Assembly: GCA_903839535.1 (NCBI GenBank)
Contig: CAIMCT010000552.1
Coordinates: 1 to 40,978 of the forward strand
Length of the DNA stretch: 40,978 nt
Source: an uncultured Desulfobacteraceae bacterium
Lineage (GTDB): Bacteria > Desulfobacterota > Desulfobacteria > Desulfobacterales > Desulfatirhabdiaceae
Direction: 5' to 3'
Program-made: the position numbers and the translations under genes
The notes under the pieces: model-generated
The model's input: the letters and a program-made list of their open reading frames with translations, nothing else
The model's database searches: none
What the model was told of the DNA's origin: nothing
Part shown: piece after piece, positions 19,525-29,606 of the stretch
How positions within the stretch are numbered: position 1 is the stretch's first letter
Layout of the letters: every line of letters begins with the position of its first letter

Positions 19525-19549
19525 GTTCGATGAAATTTAAGAATGATAC
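19525..19549. repeat. Solo terminal repeat of family B
   Basis: gttcgatgaaatttaagaatgatac is the exact reverse complement of the left end of copy 2 (20236-20260). Confidence 0.75.
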
Positions 19550-20013
19550 GTCAGGCGCTCATAAATTCCTGGAGAAGATCCTTCGATGATTATGGCATCC
19601 ACAGCCTTGACGTAAAATTCGGCAGGACCGACACCGCCAATAATGCCGTAAGCATACCCGCCGTCCTTCATAGTATGAAGACATGAAAGCAGAAGCATTG
19701 TTCCCACACCTTTTCCCCTGGCGTAATCGGCCACACCGGTCGGGCCAAAAAAATTCAGGCGGGTACAGTCGTAACAGGCAAAACCGATCAGCACATCGTA
19801 TTTCACAGCGATGAAGCAGGACGGGGGTCTTACAGCAAAGGCAGTTTCACATTCCAGCGCCCATGAGAGACTGAAATACTCTTTGACCCAGTCCATAAGC
19901 AGCGGCCTTTCCCAGACATTTGGACGACGCACCCGAACTCCGATCTGTTCCATTTTTTTAGTATAACCGCACAAATCGGGAAGTTCGTACAACCGAACAA
20001 GCATGTCAGTCAT
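19537..20013 (-). CDS. GNAT-family N-acetyltransferase
   Basis: 158 aa with a GNAT-like core ARGKGVGTMLLLSCLHTMKDGGYAYGIIGG; stop codon lies in the family-B terminal repeat. Confidence 0.7.
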   Translation of the reverse strand: MTDMLVRLYELPDLCGYTKKMEQIGVRVRRPNVWERPLLMDWVKEYFSLSWALECETAFAVRPPSCFIAVKYDVLIGFACYDCTRLNFFGPTGVADYARGKGVGTMLLLSCLHTMKDGGYAYGIIGGVGPAEFYVKAVDAIIIEGSSPGIYERLTYHS

Positions 20014-20162
20014 TTTTGCATTTCCTTCACTCGTCTATAGGTTTGCCACTGTTTCAGCCGCCGCCATGCTGTAATCAACGAGCACTCGAGCAGTCTTACT
20101 AATTGCTCTATAGTGATAACACGCTGTTGTCTGAAAATTTCAAGAGCATAGTTGTCATCCAT
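20010..20162 (-). pseudogene. Short N-terminal HTH-like fragment
   Basis: Reverse strand MDDNYALEIFRQQRVITIEQLVRLLECSLITAWRRLKQWQTYRRVKEMQK*, overlapping the GNAT start by 4 nt. Confidence 0.5.
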
Positions 20163-20235
20163 ATCCCATCTGATAAAGTATGCACATTAAGGTTGTTTTT
20201 GAGCGTACTTTAGCAGATTTTATACACAGTTCAAC

Positions 20236-20425
20236 GTATCATTCTTAAATTTCATCGAACAATCTAAAATACTAAAATCGAAAGGATTCCCCCCCCCTTT
20301 TTTGAAAAAGGGGAGCCAGGGGGTATTTAGGAGGCTATCCACCTGAAAAATCCCCCTCGATCCCCCTTTTCCAAAGGGGGAAGTATCATTTTCATATGTG
20401 GAGTGATCGAATTTAAGAATGATAC
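20236..20425. mobile_element. Family-B MITE-like element, copy 2
   Basis: gtatcattcttaaatttcatcgaac ... gatcgaatttaagaatgatac inverted ends; interior nearly identical to 18690-18891. Confidence 0.78.
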
Positions 20426-20605
20426 TATTAATCCTTGATTTTGTAAAGATTAACTGTTTTCAGTGCAATTATACTTTTCAACTATTAAATACAGATTATT
20501 TTAGCATAACAATTTGTTTTAATTATTTAAAATTTCATCATTACCTGTTTATGATTACCTGAATTTTGACAACAACCTTCTGCATCGCGATGTTTCCTCT
20601 GTGGG

Positions 20606-21889
20606 TTATAGGGTTACACTAAGTTTCAGACCGATTACCGTGGCATCGCCAAAATCCTGGGAACCGTTGGGATGGATGATATATTGGAGGGTGGGCATCA
20701 CCTGAACGCCATAGTCCAAAACTATGTTGTAGTCCAGCTCGAAGACGGTTTCATCTCCCCGTGTCTTGTTAGAGACAAAGTCGTGCGTGTAGGTATTGTA
20801 TTTGGAGTGATCGGCCAGAGTGACCATCAGGCCCAGTTTATCGTGGTCCCGCGTCGGCAGTAGTCCTTCATATACCAACCCCAGATTGGTGGATAACGGC
20901 AGGGCGGCTGTCTCGTCATTCGTATTCCAGACCACCGCGCCCAAAAATGCCAACCCCTGGGTCGGGTCGCCGGATTCCCGAATCAGCATCCAATCGGTCA
21001 ACAGGTACAGCGATGTCTGCCCCCCGGTCTGCCCTCCGGTTTTGAAGTTGTCGAAATCACCGGTGTTTTGGTTGACGCCGAATTTCACCACCCGCTGCGC
21101 ACCGCCGCCTTCGGCGCGATCTGCGTAAACCTGCGCCTCCCCGGCAGCGGCGACCCCGTTTCGACCTATCGTCCAATCCCAGCCGTTCGGGTACTGTTTG
21201 GTCCAGCCGCCATCAAATATGCCACATTTTAGATCCAGAATCGAATTTGCCCGGTAACGGACATGAACACCTGCCGTTGCATCCGGATAGGCGTTGAGTG
21301 CATAGGGGGTGAAAACGCCTTTGGGGCTGCCGCAGATCGCATTGTTTATGAAGTTGCAATAGAGATCGGAGCGCAGAAACAGATCGTTCATCACCAGCCG
21401 GCCGTAATCGAATCGCCATTGGGTGGTGGGCTGTGTTGTGAACTGAAAATTGACCAGCTTGGTGGTCTGCCCGCCATAGGCTTCCTGGCTCTTGTTGTAA
21501 TACTCGCCATAGAAGTAGCGACCGTCTGCCGTGGCGGATGGAACGATATACTTTTCCGAGAGATTGTCGCCGCTGCGGCTGGAGTACTTAACCAGAAACG
21601 TAGTGTTTTTCAGGCCGAACAGTTTGTCGATGTCCATGTTGAGTTCGGCATTGATATTGTGGAGATAGGTATTGTTCTGCTGATAGCCGCCAGCGATTGA
21701 AGCCGCCGGTTCGGTCGTGTAATTCAGCCCGATATCAATACCTTTCTCGTGCAGACGTGTTCTGTATCCCGCCCAGTCTCCCGTCAGGTATTCGCTGAAC
21801 GTGTAGCGATCCCCGCCAATGGCCGGTGACATGGTTACAGTCAGCAGAATGAATGTGGTGCATAGAATCAAACCTGGCAATCTGTTCAT
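20606..21889 (-). CDS. Carbohydrate-selective porin, OprB-like
   Basis: Signal peptide, LTGDWAGYRTRLHEKGIDIGLNYTTEPAASIAGG, aromatic beta-strand pattern, C-terminal GLKLSVTL. Confidence 0.85.
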   Translation of the reverse strand: MNRLPGLILCTTFILLTVTMSPAIGGDRYTFSEYLTGDWAGYRTRLHEKGIDIGLNYTTEPAASIAGGYQQNNTYLHNINAELNMDIDKLFGLKNTTFLVKYSSRSGDNLSEKYIVPSATADGRYFYGEYYNKSQEAYGGQTTKLVNFQFTTQPTTQWRFDYGRLVMNDLFLRSDLYCNFINNAICGSPKGVFTPYALNAYPDATAGVHVRYRANSILDLKCGIFDGGWTKQYPNGWDWTIGRNGVAAAGEAQVYADRAEGGGAQRVVKFGVNQNTGDFDNFKTGGQTGGQTSLYLLTDWMLIRESGDPTQGLAFLGAVVWNTNDETAALPLSTNLGLVYEGLLPTRDHDKLGLMVTLADHSKYNTYTHDFVSNKTRGDETVFELDYNIVLDYGVQVMPTLQYIIHPNGSQDFGDATVIGLKLSVTL

Positions 21890-21934
21890 GTGGCTCCTCC
21901 CGTAATTTAGGTAAACTTGCGATTAATAAAATTT

Positions 21935-24046
21935 TTACGAATTGCCCCTCCAATCCTCCGTCAGCGCCTTGAAGGCCGCTTGAGCCGGGTCACTGTAAAA
22001 CTCGATCTGCACTTTGTCAATCACTTCATCGGGCAGGGTGGCGAAGTCTTTTCGATTTGCAGTTGGAATCATTACCCGTCTTGCCCCGGAATCCATGGCA
22101 ACGCGCAGCTTATCACCAAGACCTTCCATACGACTGAGAACACCGTGAAGACTCATTTCTCCCAAAACGACCAGTCCCGCCGCCACGGTTCTGGACAGAA
22201 TGGCAGAGACCAAACCCACGAAGAAAGCCACCCCCAGATCGTGGGCATCTTTGCCCTGCATCAAGCTGATTAACTGAATATTCACGTCACAACTGGAAAG
22301 CTCCCGATCTATCCCTATCTTTTTCGCATTAGCCTTTAGAAAATCATAAGCCATTTTAGCCGATTCACGGATATTCCTGGAAGAGGTTCCCACCAGGTTA
22401 AACTTCCCTGAACCCACACTGATATTGATCTGGATTCGATAAAGGGAATATCTTGTTTCCGCCTGATCATAACCGATGGTGAAGATATCGCCAGGCGGGA
22501 GGGGAGTATCGGGGATCAACTGGATGCTTCCCAGTTCCGGGCAACCGATGAAGTGTTCTTCCCCTGTCTTTTTGTCGATATAAGAAAAGTTGACCTTCGC
22601 GTACTCAATGCCGCCCATACGTTTAAGCTGCTCTTTGACACGTCGCCTCATTTCCAGTGCAAAGCTCACATATTCTTCAACCTCTTGGTGTGAGGGATCA
22701 TTCGCCGGATGAAGCAGCTTGACCAAGCCGGAAACTGTCTTCACGACTGCCGTCCTGTCCCGCGCTTCCAGGTGGTTGCCGAAGGTAAAATAGCGCTCAT
22801 GAATATCGGCGAAATTGAGGTTCCGCATCCCTTCGTGGAATATCTCTGCGATGTAGTCAGAGATGAAACCCAAATGATCCGTGAAATAGGCCGTCTGCAT
22901 CTTGGGAATTTCCCAGCCCGGCAGATAGCCGTGCCAGCGGTCGTGGAAAGCCATATCGTTTCGAATGGAGTCCGGCAGGGCCGAAAAGAGATGAGAGACC
23001 CGGGCAATGGATTCAACATCGCCATCAATGTTGCCGTTGAAGACGATTCCCGCATCCGCCTGGATCGTTCCTTTGTCATCACCCCGTGAAAAGGACCGTT
23101 GTTCCATGTAGCCCTTGTACATCTGCTTGTCGTTTTCTTTCTTGAAATGTGATCCCGAAACCTCATCAAAGGCGACCAGATCGTAGCGAATGACAAGACC
23201 CGGCTTGTCCTTCCGGTTCTTCCAGCCAAAGAGATCAGCCACGGAACCCTGTCCCCCGCTGAGCAGAATCACATAAGGTGATATTTCCCTGTAAACATAA
23301 GACTTCCCTGTTCCCCTCGGCCCCAGCTCAATAAGGTTGTAATTCTTCTCTACCATGGGGACCATCCTGGATAGAAAAAGCAGTTTTCTACGGGGTGTAA
23401 AATCACCGTTCGTAGGTTCGTAGCCCATTGTCCGGAGGAGAATGGCGATCCATTCATCTCTTGTGAACATTGCCCGCCCTTCGATGAATTCCTGCAAATT
23501 AGCGCTGGCAATCTGAATCGGCTGAAGACGGTTCAGAACAAAAGGTCTTGTCATCCCTTTATGTACCCGCGTTTCGTCGTAGGCAATCTCCAGATTGGCC
23601 CAGATGCCTCCGGTCAACAGGCGCTCATGCTCATAAACAAGCGCTTCCGAGATATGGACATGATCCATGCCCGCTGTGGCCAGGCTGGCCCAGTATTTAC
23701 CCCCTTCATCTTTTTCATCGAAAGAGACCATAACCAGGTCAATCAGCTTATGGCTACCCTTTTTCTTCAGATTGGATTTGATCAGTTCCCCCCGGTCGGC
23801 CCTGACGATCCGTTCGGAAATAACATCTTTGACCCGCTTGATTCCTTCTGCAATTTCAATTTCATTGGTGGTTGAACAGTACTTGCCAAGCAGATATTCA
23901 AGGACGTAAACGGGAATGTTGTCACCGACCTTGAAACGCTTGACAAGGTCCTTCCGTACTACCCGACCGGGAAAGACTTTGAAGAGTTTCTGATCCAGGG
24001 CATCAACCCAGTTTGTCTGATTTATCTGTTCTTCCTTCATAGCCAT
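21935..24046 (-). CDS. brxL: BREX protein BrxL (Lon-like)
   Basis: N-terminal FPGRVVRKDLVKRFKVGDNIPVYVLEYLLGKYC, ATPase LGPRGTGKSYVYREISPY, C-terminal Lon-like GAKDAHDLGVAFFVGLVSAIL...GEMSLHG; start may be 24040 with ATGA overlap to pglZ. Confidence 0.92.
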   Translation of the reverse strand: MAMKEEQINQTNWVDALDQKLFKVFPGRVVRKDLVKRFKVGDNIPVYVLEYLLGKYCSTTNEIEIAEGIKRVKDVISERIVRADRGELIKSNLKKKGSHKLIDLVMVSFDEKDEGGKYWASLATAGMDHVHISEALVYEHERLLTGGIWANLEIAYDETRVHKGMTRPFVLNRLQPIQIASANLQEFIEGRAMFTRDEWIAILLRTMGYEPTNGDFTPRRKLLFLSRMVPMVEKNYNLIELGPRGTGKSYVYREISPYVILLSGGQGSVADLFGWKNRKDKPGLVIRYDLVAFDEVSGSHFKKENDKQMYKGYMEQRSFSRGDDKGTIQADAGIVFNGNIDGDVESIARVSHLFSALPDSIRNDMAFHDRWHGYLPGWEIPKMQTAYFTDHLGFISDYIAEIFHEGMRNLNFADIHERYFTFGNHLEARDRTAVVKTVSGLVKLLHPANDPSHQEVEEYVSFALEMRRRVKEQLKRMGGIEYAKVNFSYIDKKTGEEHFIGCPELGSIQLIPDTPLPPGDIFTIGYDQAETRYSLYRIQINISVGSGKFNLVGTSSRNIRESAKMAYDFLKANAKKIGIDRELSSCDVNIQLISLMQGKDAHDLGVAFFVGLVSAILSRTVAAGLVVLGEMSLHGVLSRMEGLGDKLRVAMDSGARRVMIPTANRKDFATLPDEVIDKVQIEFYSDPAQAAFKALTEDWRGNS

Positions 24047-26514
24047 TCATCCATATCAATTTTCAATGTTACATCAGCCGATGCTAATATCTCCTCGTTA
24101 TCGGCATCGAGAATAAACAATGTCAATTTTTGCCCATAGCGGCCTTCCGCTCCAGAAACCTTTACCAGCTTTACCTGTCGGATGTCATCTTTCGGACTGA
24201 CCGCGATATCTCCTGATTTGAAAAGGATATTTCCGGATGCTGTGTCCCGAATCTTGACGACAATCTGTCTGCCAAGATAGCTGCCGTCAATCTCACCTAA
24301 GATGTCTTTCTTTCCTCTCGTCTCCGGTTCTATTTCGACAACCGGTTCCAACGTTGTAATCTCAGCAACAGGCTTCAGGACAATACCCGTCTTTTTCGCC
24401 TTTTTCGTCCACTGAATACAAACCAGGGGGATTAGCCATTCCTGCAAAGTCGCACCTCGATGGAAAAAGCCGATGCCGCCATAGGTCCTGAAGGCGTTGA
24501 CGCTTCGGGGGGTCAGGCATTCCAGGTCGCTGCCGGCAACTCTTGTCCGAATGGCCGTCTTGTGTTTAAGATTTTTTCCTACGATGGCCCGTCTCGCCTT
24601 CCAGAGGATATCCCCATCGGGTTTTTCCATGATTTCATCGTCTCCGGTGACATAATGGAAATAACCGTGATCCGTGGTCAGAAAAATACGCATATAACCG
24701 GCATCCCTGAGCTTCCGGATGACTTGCGCATAACGTTCGAGGTAATCTCCGGTGCCGGAAAGGGCAAGCTCACCTACATGCCCCTGAGCGTCGAATTCAT
24801 CACCAAAGAGAAAAATGAGCTTCCCCACGGGCAGTTTAATGCCGTTATTGATCACATCTGTCACTGCCATGATATGGGATGGCTTCACGCCATATATGGC
24901 GTTCAACCAGCTCCGCCGAGAGACCGCAAGGGATAGATTCTGACTAAACCCTTCAGCATGAACGGCCCAGCCCTTTTCCTGATCTACGGTGACCCGCAGG
25001 CTTTTCGCGAGGATAGGCAGGGCATAGGCCATACCCAGTTCCGTCGTAGTAGGTACTGGAGCCATACATGGGCGTACAGAAGCAGCAGGTGATGTCTGGC
25101 CTTCATTAATCATCTCGGCCAGGCGTTTCCCCAGTTCGAAACGGAAAGCGTCAATCACAATGACTGCTGCTGGTTCTTTATTTTCCTCGATGCTTGCCTT
25201 CAAAGCTTCCCCGGCATAGGGCAGGTGAGTTTGCTCCGGCCAACCGGAATCATGGGCCGCGAATTCGGAGAAAGCTGTATTGGTCCGATCAAGGATGATC
25301 CAGAACGCTTTTCTGAGTATCTTCTGTACCTCACAAAGGTCTGCTTCTTCAATGGACCATTCCTGCATAAGACTATCTCCTTCAGTATCCACCTGCCATC
25401 CATGACCGACATACCAGTCAATGGCATCCTTCAGAGTGTGCCAGTTTTTCTCTACGCCTTCATTTTCCCGGAGTACCTGCGCTGCTTTTCCCAAACCCGC
25501 CAGGATATCCCAGGGCACTCTTTTTTTTGTCCATTGGCCCCAGAAGCTTTGAGCATGATGCAGATAGTTTTCTCTTTTTCGGGTAAGATAAGTAGCCAGC
25601 TCCAGGAAATCCTCAAATTTGTTGATCTGCTTTATTTCGTTTTCAAATGAGGTCTTTTCCGCCCTGTAGGAGGCGAAGGGCTCTGACAGGGTGAAGGAGC
25701 GCTCCATCATCATGGACTGAAGGTTCAGAAGGGCGTCTGCTTTTTTTGCCAGAGTCTCTAATTTCGATTGAAGCTGAATATCCCGTTGCCACTGGTCCAA
25801 AAGTTCCATCGCCCGTTTTCTGCTGTTTCCCGACGGGATGATCCAGTCCGATGTGGAGAAGCCACCCTCTCCAAGTTTGAGCGCTGCATCTGTGGCCATG
25901 AGTCGAGCCACTGCACGGATACGCCATTTATCCAGTTCGTCCAAATCCGGTGTCGGAAAGCCGAAATCAACGGTGACGCGGCGTTTGAACAGGTTTCTTT
26001 TCTCTTCGCTTATTTGATTTGCGATGGGCTTGCCCACATCCGCAAGTACGAGGAGAATCGTCCCCGCCGAAATCAGTTCATCGGGAGTAATTTTTTTCCA
26101 TCTGACGAGCGGTTCATCCAATTTTGCCAAGGCATAAGCCAGGAGGTCCTCCTTGACTTCGTCTTCCTGTGACCGTGTAATTTCCACACCGTATTCGCGC
26201 AATGCTTCCAGTAGGGAAATTTCCCTAAACGATGCCTCGCCGGCAAAAACCTGCAAATAACTGAGATACTTCTTCTTTCTCGGAAGCCAGATCACGCGGG
26301 GCCTGCGCTCTTCAACGGCTAAACGATGCCGGAGCAACAATTCGTGGCCTTCTTCCGCCCATAATTCATAAGTATCCCCACAGGTCTTCTGGAGAAGTTC
26401 TTTCCACTCTCTTGCAGGGTCGCACCAGATGATAAACGGCGCGGGTTCAACCGGTTTGGATAAAACTGATTGGATCTGTTCAAGCAGGTAATTTTTAAAA
26501 GAGCGATCTCTCAT
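24037..26514 (-). CDS. pglZ: BREX alkaline-phosphatase-superfamily protein PglZ
   Basis: 825 aa; VIVIDAFRFELGKRLAE (metal-binding region), LTTDHGYFHYV, located directly upstream of brxL. Confidence 0.92.
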   Translation of the reverse strand: MRDRSFKNYLLEQIQSVLSKPVEPAPFIIWCDPAREWKELLQKTCGDTYELWAEEGHELLLRHRLAVEERRPRVIWLPRKKKYLSYLQVFAGEASFREISLLEALREYGVEITRSQEDEVKEDLLAYALAKLDEPLVRWKKITPDELISAGTILLVLADVGKPIANQISEEKRNLFKRRVTVDFGFPTPDLDELDKWRIRAVARLMATDAALKLGEGGFSTSDWIIPSGNSRKRAMELLDQWQRDIQLQSKLETLAKKADALLNLQSMMMERSFTLSEPFASYRAEKTSFENEIKQINKFEDFLELATYLTRKRENYLHHAQSFWGQWTKKRVPWDILAGLGKAAQVLRENEGVEKNWHTLKDAIDWYVGHGWQVDTEGDSLMQEWSIEEADLCEVQKILRKAFWIILDRTNTAFSEFAAHDSGWPEQTHLPYAGEALKASIEENKEPAAVIVIDAFRFELGKRLAEMINEGQTSPAASVRPCMAPVPTTTELGMAYALPILAKSLRVTVDQEKGWAVHAEGFSQNLSLAVSRRSWLNAIYGVKPSHIMAVTDVINNGIKLPVGKLIFLFGDEFDAQGHVGELALSGTGDYLERYAQVIRKLRDAGYMRIFLTTDHGYFHYVTGDDEIMEKPDGDILWKARRAIVGKNLKHKTAIRTRVAGSDLECLTPRSVNAFRTYGGIGFFHRGATLQEWLIPLVCIQWTKKAKKTGIVLKPVAEITTLEPVVEIEPETRGKKDILGEIDGSYLGRQIVVKIRDTASGNILFKSGDIAVSPKDDIRQVKLVKVSGAEGRYGQKLTLFILDADNEEILASADVTLKIDMDEWL

Positions 26515-26666
26515 TTATTGATCAAATTCCTTTCCATTTTGTCAATGAATGCAAAGATATCCGGATTTCCAGAAAAACCTTCGACATGATCTGCGCCGAT
26601 GTGAACAGGACATTCAATCAGTCGGGCTTCGATCTCGTTTAAATGGCTACGAACTATTTCATTCAT
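26511..26666 (-). CDS. Small ORF, 51 aa, unknown function
   Basis: Not in supplied track. MNEIVRSHLNEIEARLIECPVHIGADHVEGFSGNPDIFAFIDKMERNLINK*; 2 bp after the preceding ORF, 4-nt overlap with pglZ start. Confidence 0.65.
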   Translation of the reverse strand: MNEIVRSHLNEIEARLIECPVHIGADHVEGFSGNPDIFAFIDKMERNLINK

Positions 26667-26668
26667 GC

Positions 26669-26866
26669 CTATGCCTCCTGATTGAGCAGCGATAAACGCT
26701 TTTCGATGCCAGCAAGCATGTCAACGGTCGCCGACCATTCCACATAATCCATATCGTCGCCCATTGCCCCCTTCTCGTAACATGTGTAGAATTCTTCCGA
26801 GTTCAGCCCGTATTTTTCTTCCAACTCGGTTTTCTGCATTAATAAATGCTGTTTTAGTTCATCCAT
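26669..26866 (-). CDS. Small acidic ORF, 65 aa, antitoxin-like
   Basis: MDELKQHLLMQKTELEEKYGLNSEEFYTCYEKGAMGDDMDYVEWSATVDMLAGIEKRLSLLNQEA; start overlaps the 3' end of pglX-C; resembles small antitoxin partners by recall only. Confidence 0.65.
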   Translation of the reverse strand: MDELKQHLLMQKTELEEKYGLNSEEFYTCYEKGAMGDDMDYVEWSATVDMLAGIEKRLSLLNQEA

Positions 26867-29606
26867 CCGAGAGGCCTCGCGTTTCAATATACTCCCACCA
26901 GCCCGGTTTGGGCAGTTTTCCTTCACGACACCAGCGCCGCTCGTCGTCGCGCCAGGCGGCTCGGTCGGCAATGGACTTCACCACATCCTTGCCTGCCAGT
27001 ACGTCCGCTGCCAATAATCCAGCCTTCTGCAATGGTGCGATATTCACCCGCACGCCGTCGTTGATATCAGGCTGGTAAAGGCTTTCCTGCCGGATGAATT
27101 CCGCGACCGTCTGCGGCGGCGGACGCTTTCCATTCAGGCTGGACAGTTGATCATACATCGACTGTTCCGCAAGCCATGATTCATAGGCAAGCGCTTCCGG
27201 CCAAGACCAGGATTCAATAGCGTACCGCACAGCTTTCCCCCGACCAGACTTTAAAGTCAATTCTTTTTGCCAGGCATTGATATCGGATTTCATGGAATTG
27301 ATTTTTCGATTCATGTCCGCCTGCTCATTGAAGTCGCCTTCTGGATGGCTGAATTGCTCTTTCAGCAATTGATGCTCTTTCTTTGCATCCCTGATTTTTT
27401 CGGAAATCGGTTTTAGTAACATGGCATCAAAAGTCTTCCACCAGACAGCACAGGCACATCTCAGGGCTTCTGTAATCATGGCATCCGATTCGGCGTAGAT
27501 CATTTCCGCCAAGTCTTGTGCTGTGGGATCGTCGTTCAGGGTTTTTTCAGGCGGCGGCTTAGGGCCAACGGCGGCGCAATGGCAATCTATATGGGTTATG
27601 GCGTTCGTGATCCAGGTAGAAAATTCCTCATGGAGGCCCGTCTTATCGGCCTGATCTCGCCAGTTCAACAAAGGACCTGCCTGAATCGCACCGCTCAGTT
27701 TTTTTAGCCACCTGGCTTTGAGGCAGAGCATGGCATCGTTGATGGCATACTGGCGAAGCTGAGGCCGGAGAGCTTCCGGCCCAAAACCCGATGCACTGAC
27801 TTCAGTCAAGACAACTTCGAAAGCCTTAAGTTCCTGGATTCGATATCGTAGAGAATCTTTCTTTTCTTTCTGTTCGTCATTAAGGTCTCCGGTTGCGTTC
27901 TCCAGGCTGCGTTGTTCCATCTCCAGACGTTTCAACAGCAAGATAACATATTGGTTTTTGAGCTTGGGCAAGATGTCGCCATCTGTTTTTTGGTAATAGA
28001 TCAGGCATTCAAAGGCAGCATCCTGTCGGGGACGGCTGGCCCATTTGCTGCTGGAAATATGCCAGGCGATGGGGCGCTTTTTGAACTGGGAGGTGTGGTG
28101 GCGAAAGAAGTCCTTCCGGACCCATTCTGCCAGAGGTTTACCCATGATGTCTTCAAAAGTGTTTTCTTCCGATGATACCCGTTCATCTCCATAGTCGGCA
28201 GCCAGACGTCCCCTGATGCGGGCATTCAATGTGGCTTCATCCGTTCCTTCCATCAGGGGAATGATTCCATCATCATCCGCCCAGGCTGGAACCTCACCTG
28301 CTTCGATCTGCCTCGGCCAACGGTGGCCCAGAAGTCTGAGAATTAAGACCGTGAAGCGGTCCTTCGTCAAACGCTGTTCCTCTGGCAGGCAGCGCCAACC
28401 ATCGTTTTCTATTCCTTCCTTGAGCATCCAGTAAACGGAAATGGGATGGACCTTCATTTTCTGGGAGAGTTCTTCGATGAATGTTTCGGCAGGAATAGGG
28501 ATGTGTGCACCGGCGATTACTTGCTCTTCATCTTCGTCTGAAGCTGCTGTATTATCTACATTTTCTGTTTCTGCATTGACACCGGGGCCTGCTTTATAAA
28601 GCAGTCTCAGTTGGTACTTCAGGTTGGCTAAATTGTCAGGACTATCATATAGTCGCTGATGTAATCTCAAGAATTCTGATAGTCCGGTAGGTAATCCAGA
28701 TATTAAAACGTTCAACGTGACATCCGGGAAGGTATCGTAATCACGCACTAACGGGAACCAAGCAGCCGGTGTGCCAGTTTCATGAAGTATAGCGAGTCTA
28801 TCACCTTCATTGAGTTCGTAAGCATCAAATAACACGCTTTCAGAAAATCCTTCAATTGTGTGCAAGGCGGCAGCAATTGGATAGTAGCAAGCTACCTCAG
28901 AATCCAGCAGAACAAAGTTTGTCGGATTACAAGCTCTCTCAAGTGGATTCTGAGCAGTAAGAGAATACTTGAGATCAATACAGATACTCTCGATATCTCC
29001 AAACAGTGACTGCGGTAAATCAACAACAGGAAGGCTTGCAAGACTGCCCAAACTGAACATAAAGGACCGTGCAACAACGCGCAATAAATATGAATTAAAT
29101 CTGGAATTCAGCATAGCAAGATAGCCATGAACTTCTTCCTTCGGGAAAATCCCCGGACCAGACTTACAGAAGGTCTCTCCCGCCCGTATTCTTCGAGCTC
29201 CTAATGCTCCTCTTGCTGCTTCCGTGTAAGTAATTCCTATCCCAAACATAAGTTGTTCGTTCCTGACATAGGAGGCACTACAACTTTTGATTCGAATCCC
29301 ATCAAGTTCCCATTCAAGAACAAATCTTTTGAATCCCTCCCATTTGCTGTAACCACCCCCTCTCGAAGCCCAATACCAACGTGTGCCTGTTGGTACCTCC
29401 CAGTTACCTCTCATAAAACGTTCGTTATTCCCTGTAGTGGATGGTTCGGCAAGGTGAGCAACATCTTGGAGGGTCTTTCCAGCCAAAACCTTAAATAACC
29501 GCTCTCGTAGCCAGTAACACAAAGGCGCTTGTGGTATGTCAAGAAAGCGCATCTGGCGCGAACGGAATACAACATTCTGCGAGCAATCGGTAACTGAAGC
29601 CTTCAT
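26859..29606 (-). CDS. pglX: C-terminal half of BREX methyltransferase PglX (target-recognition region and helical tail)
   Basis: 915 aa; begins FLDIPQAPLCYWLRERL, the segment that follows the methyltransferase fold in intact PglX; no methyltransferase motifs. Confidence 0.8.
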   Translation of the reverse strand: MKASVTDCSQNVVFRSRQMRFLDIPQAPLCYWLRERLFKVLAGKTLQDVAHLAEPSTTGNNERFMRGNWEVPTGTRWYWASRGGGYSKWEGFKRFVLEWELDGIRIKSCSASYVRNEQLMFGIGITYTEAARGALGARRIRAGETFCKSGPGIFPKEEVHGYLAMLNSRFNSYLLRVVARSFMFSLGSLASLPVVDLPQSLFGDIESICIDLKYSLTAQNPLERACNPTNFVLLDSEVACYYPIAAALHTIEGFSESVLFDAYELNEGDRLAILHETGTPAAWFPLVRDYDTFPDVTLNVLISGLPTGLSEFLRLHQRLYDSPDNLANLKYQLRLLYKAGPGVNAETENVDNTAASDEDEEQVIAGAHIPIPAETFIEELSQKMKVHPISVYWMLKEGIENDGWRCLPEEQRLTKDRFTVLILRLLGHRWPRQIEAGEVPAWADDDGIIPLMEGTDEATLNARIRGRLAADYGDERVSSEENTFEDIMGKPLAEWVRKDFFRHHTSQFKKRPIAWHISSSKWASRPRQDAAFECLIYYQKTDGDILPKLKNQYVILLLKRLEMEQRSLENATGDLNDEQKEKKDSLRYRIQELKAFEVVLTEVSASGFGPEALRPQLRQYAINDAMLCLKARWLKKLSGAIQAGPLLNWRDQADKTGLHEEFSTWITNAITHIDCHCAAVGPKPPPEKTLNDDPTAQDLAEMIYAESDAMITEALRCACAVWWKTFDAMLLKPISEKIRDAKKEHQLLKEQFSHPEGDFNEQADMNRKINSMKSDINAWQKELTLKSGRGKAVRYAIESWSWPEALAYESWLAEQSMYDQLSSLNGKRPPPQTVAEFIRQESLYQPDINDGVRVNIAPLQKAGLLAADVLAGKDVVKSIADRAAWRDDERRWCREGKLPKPGWWEYIETRGLSDG

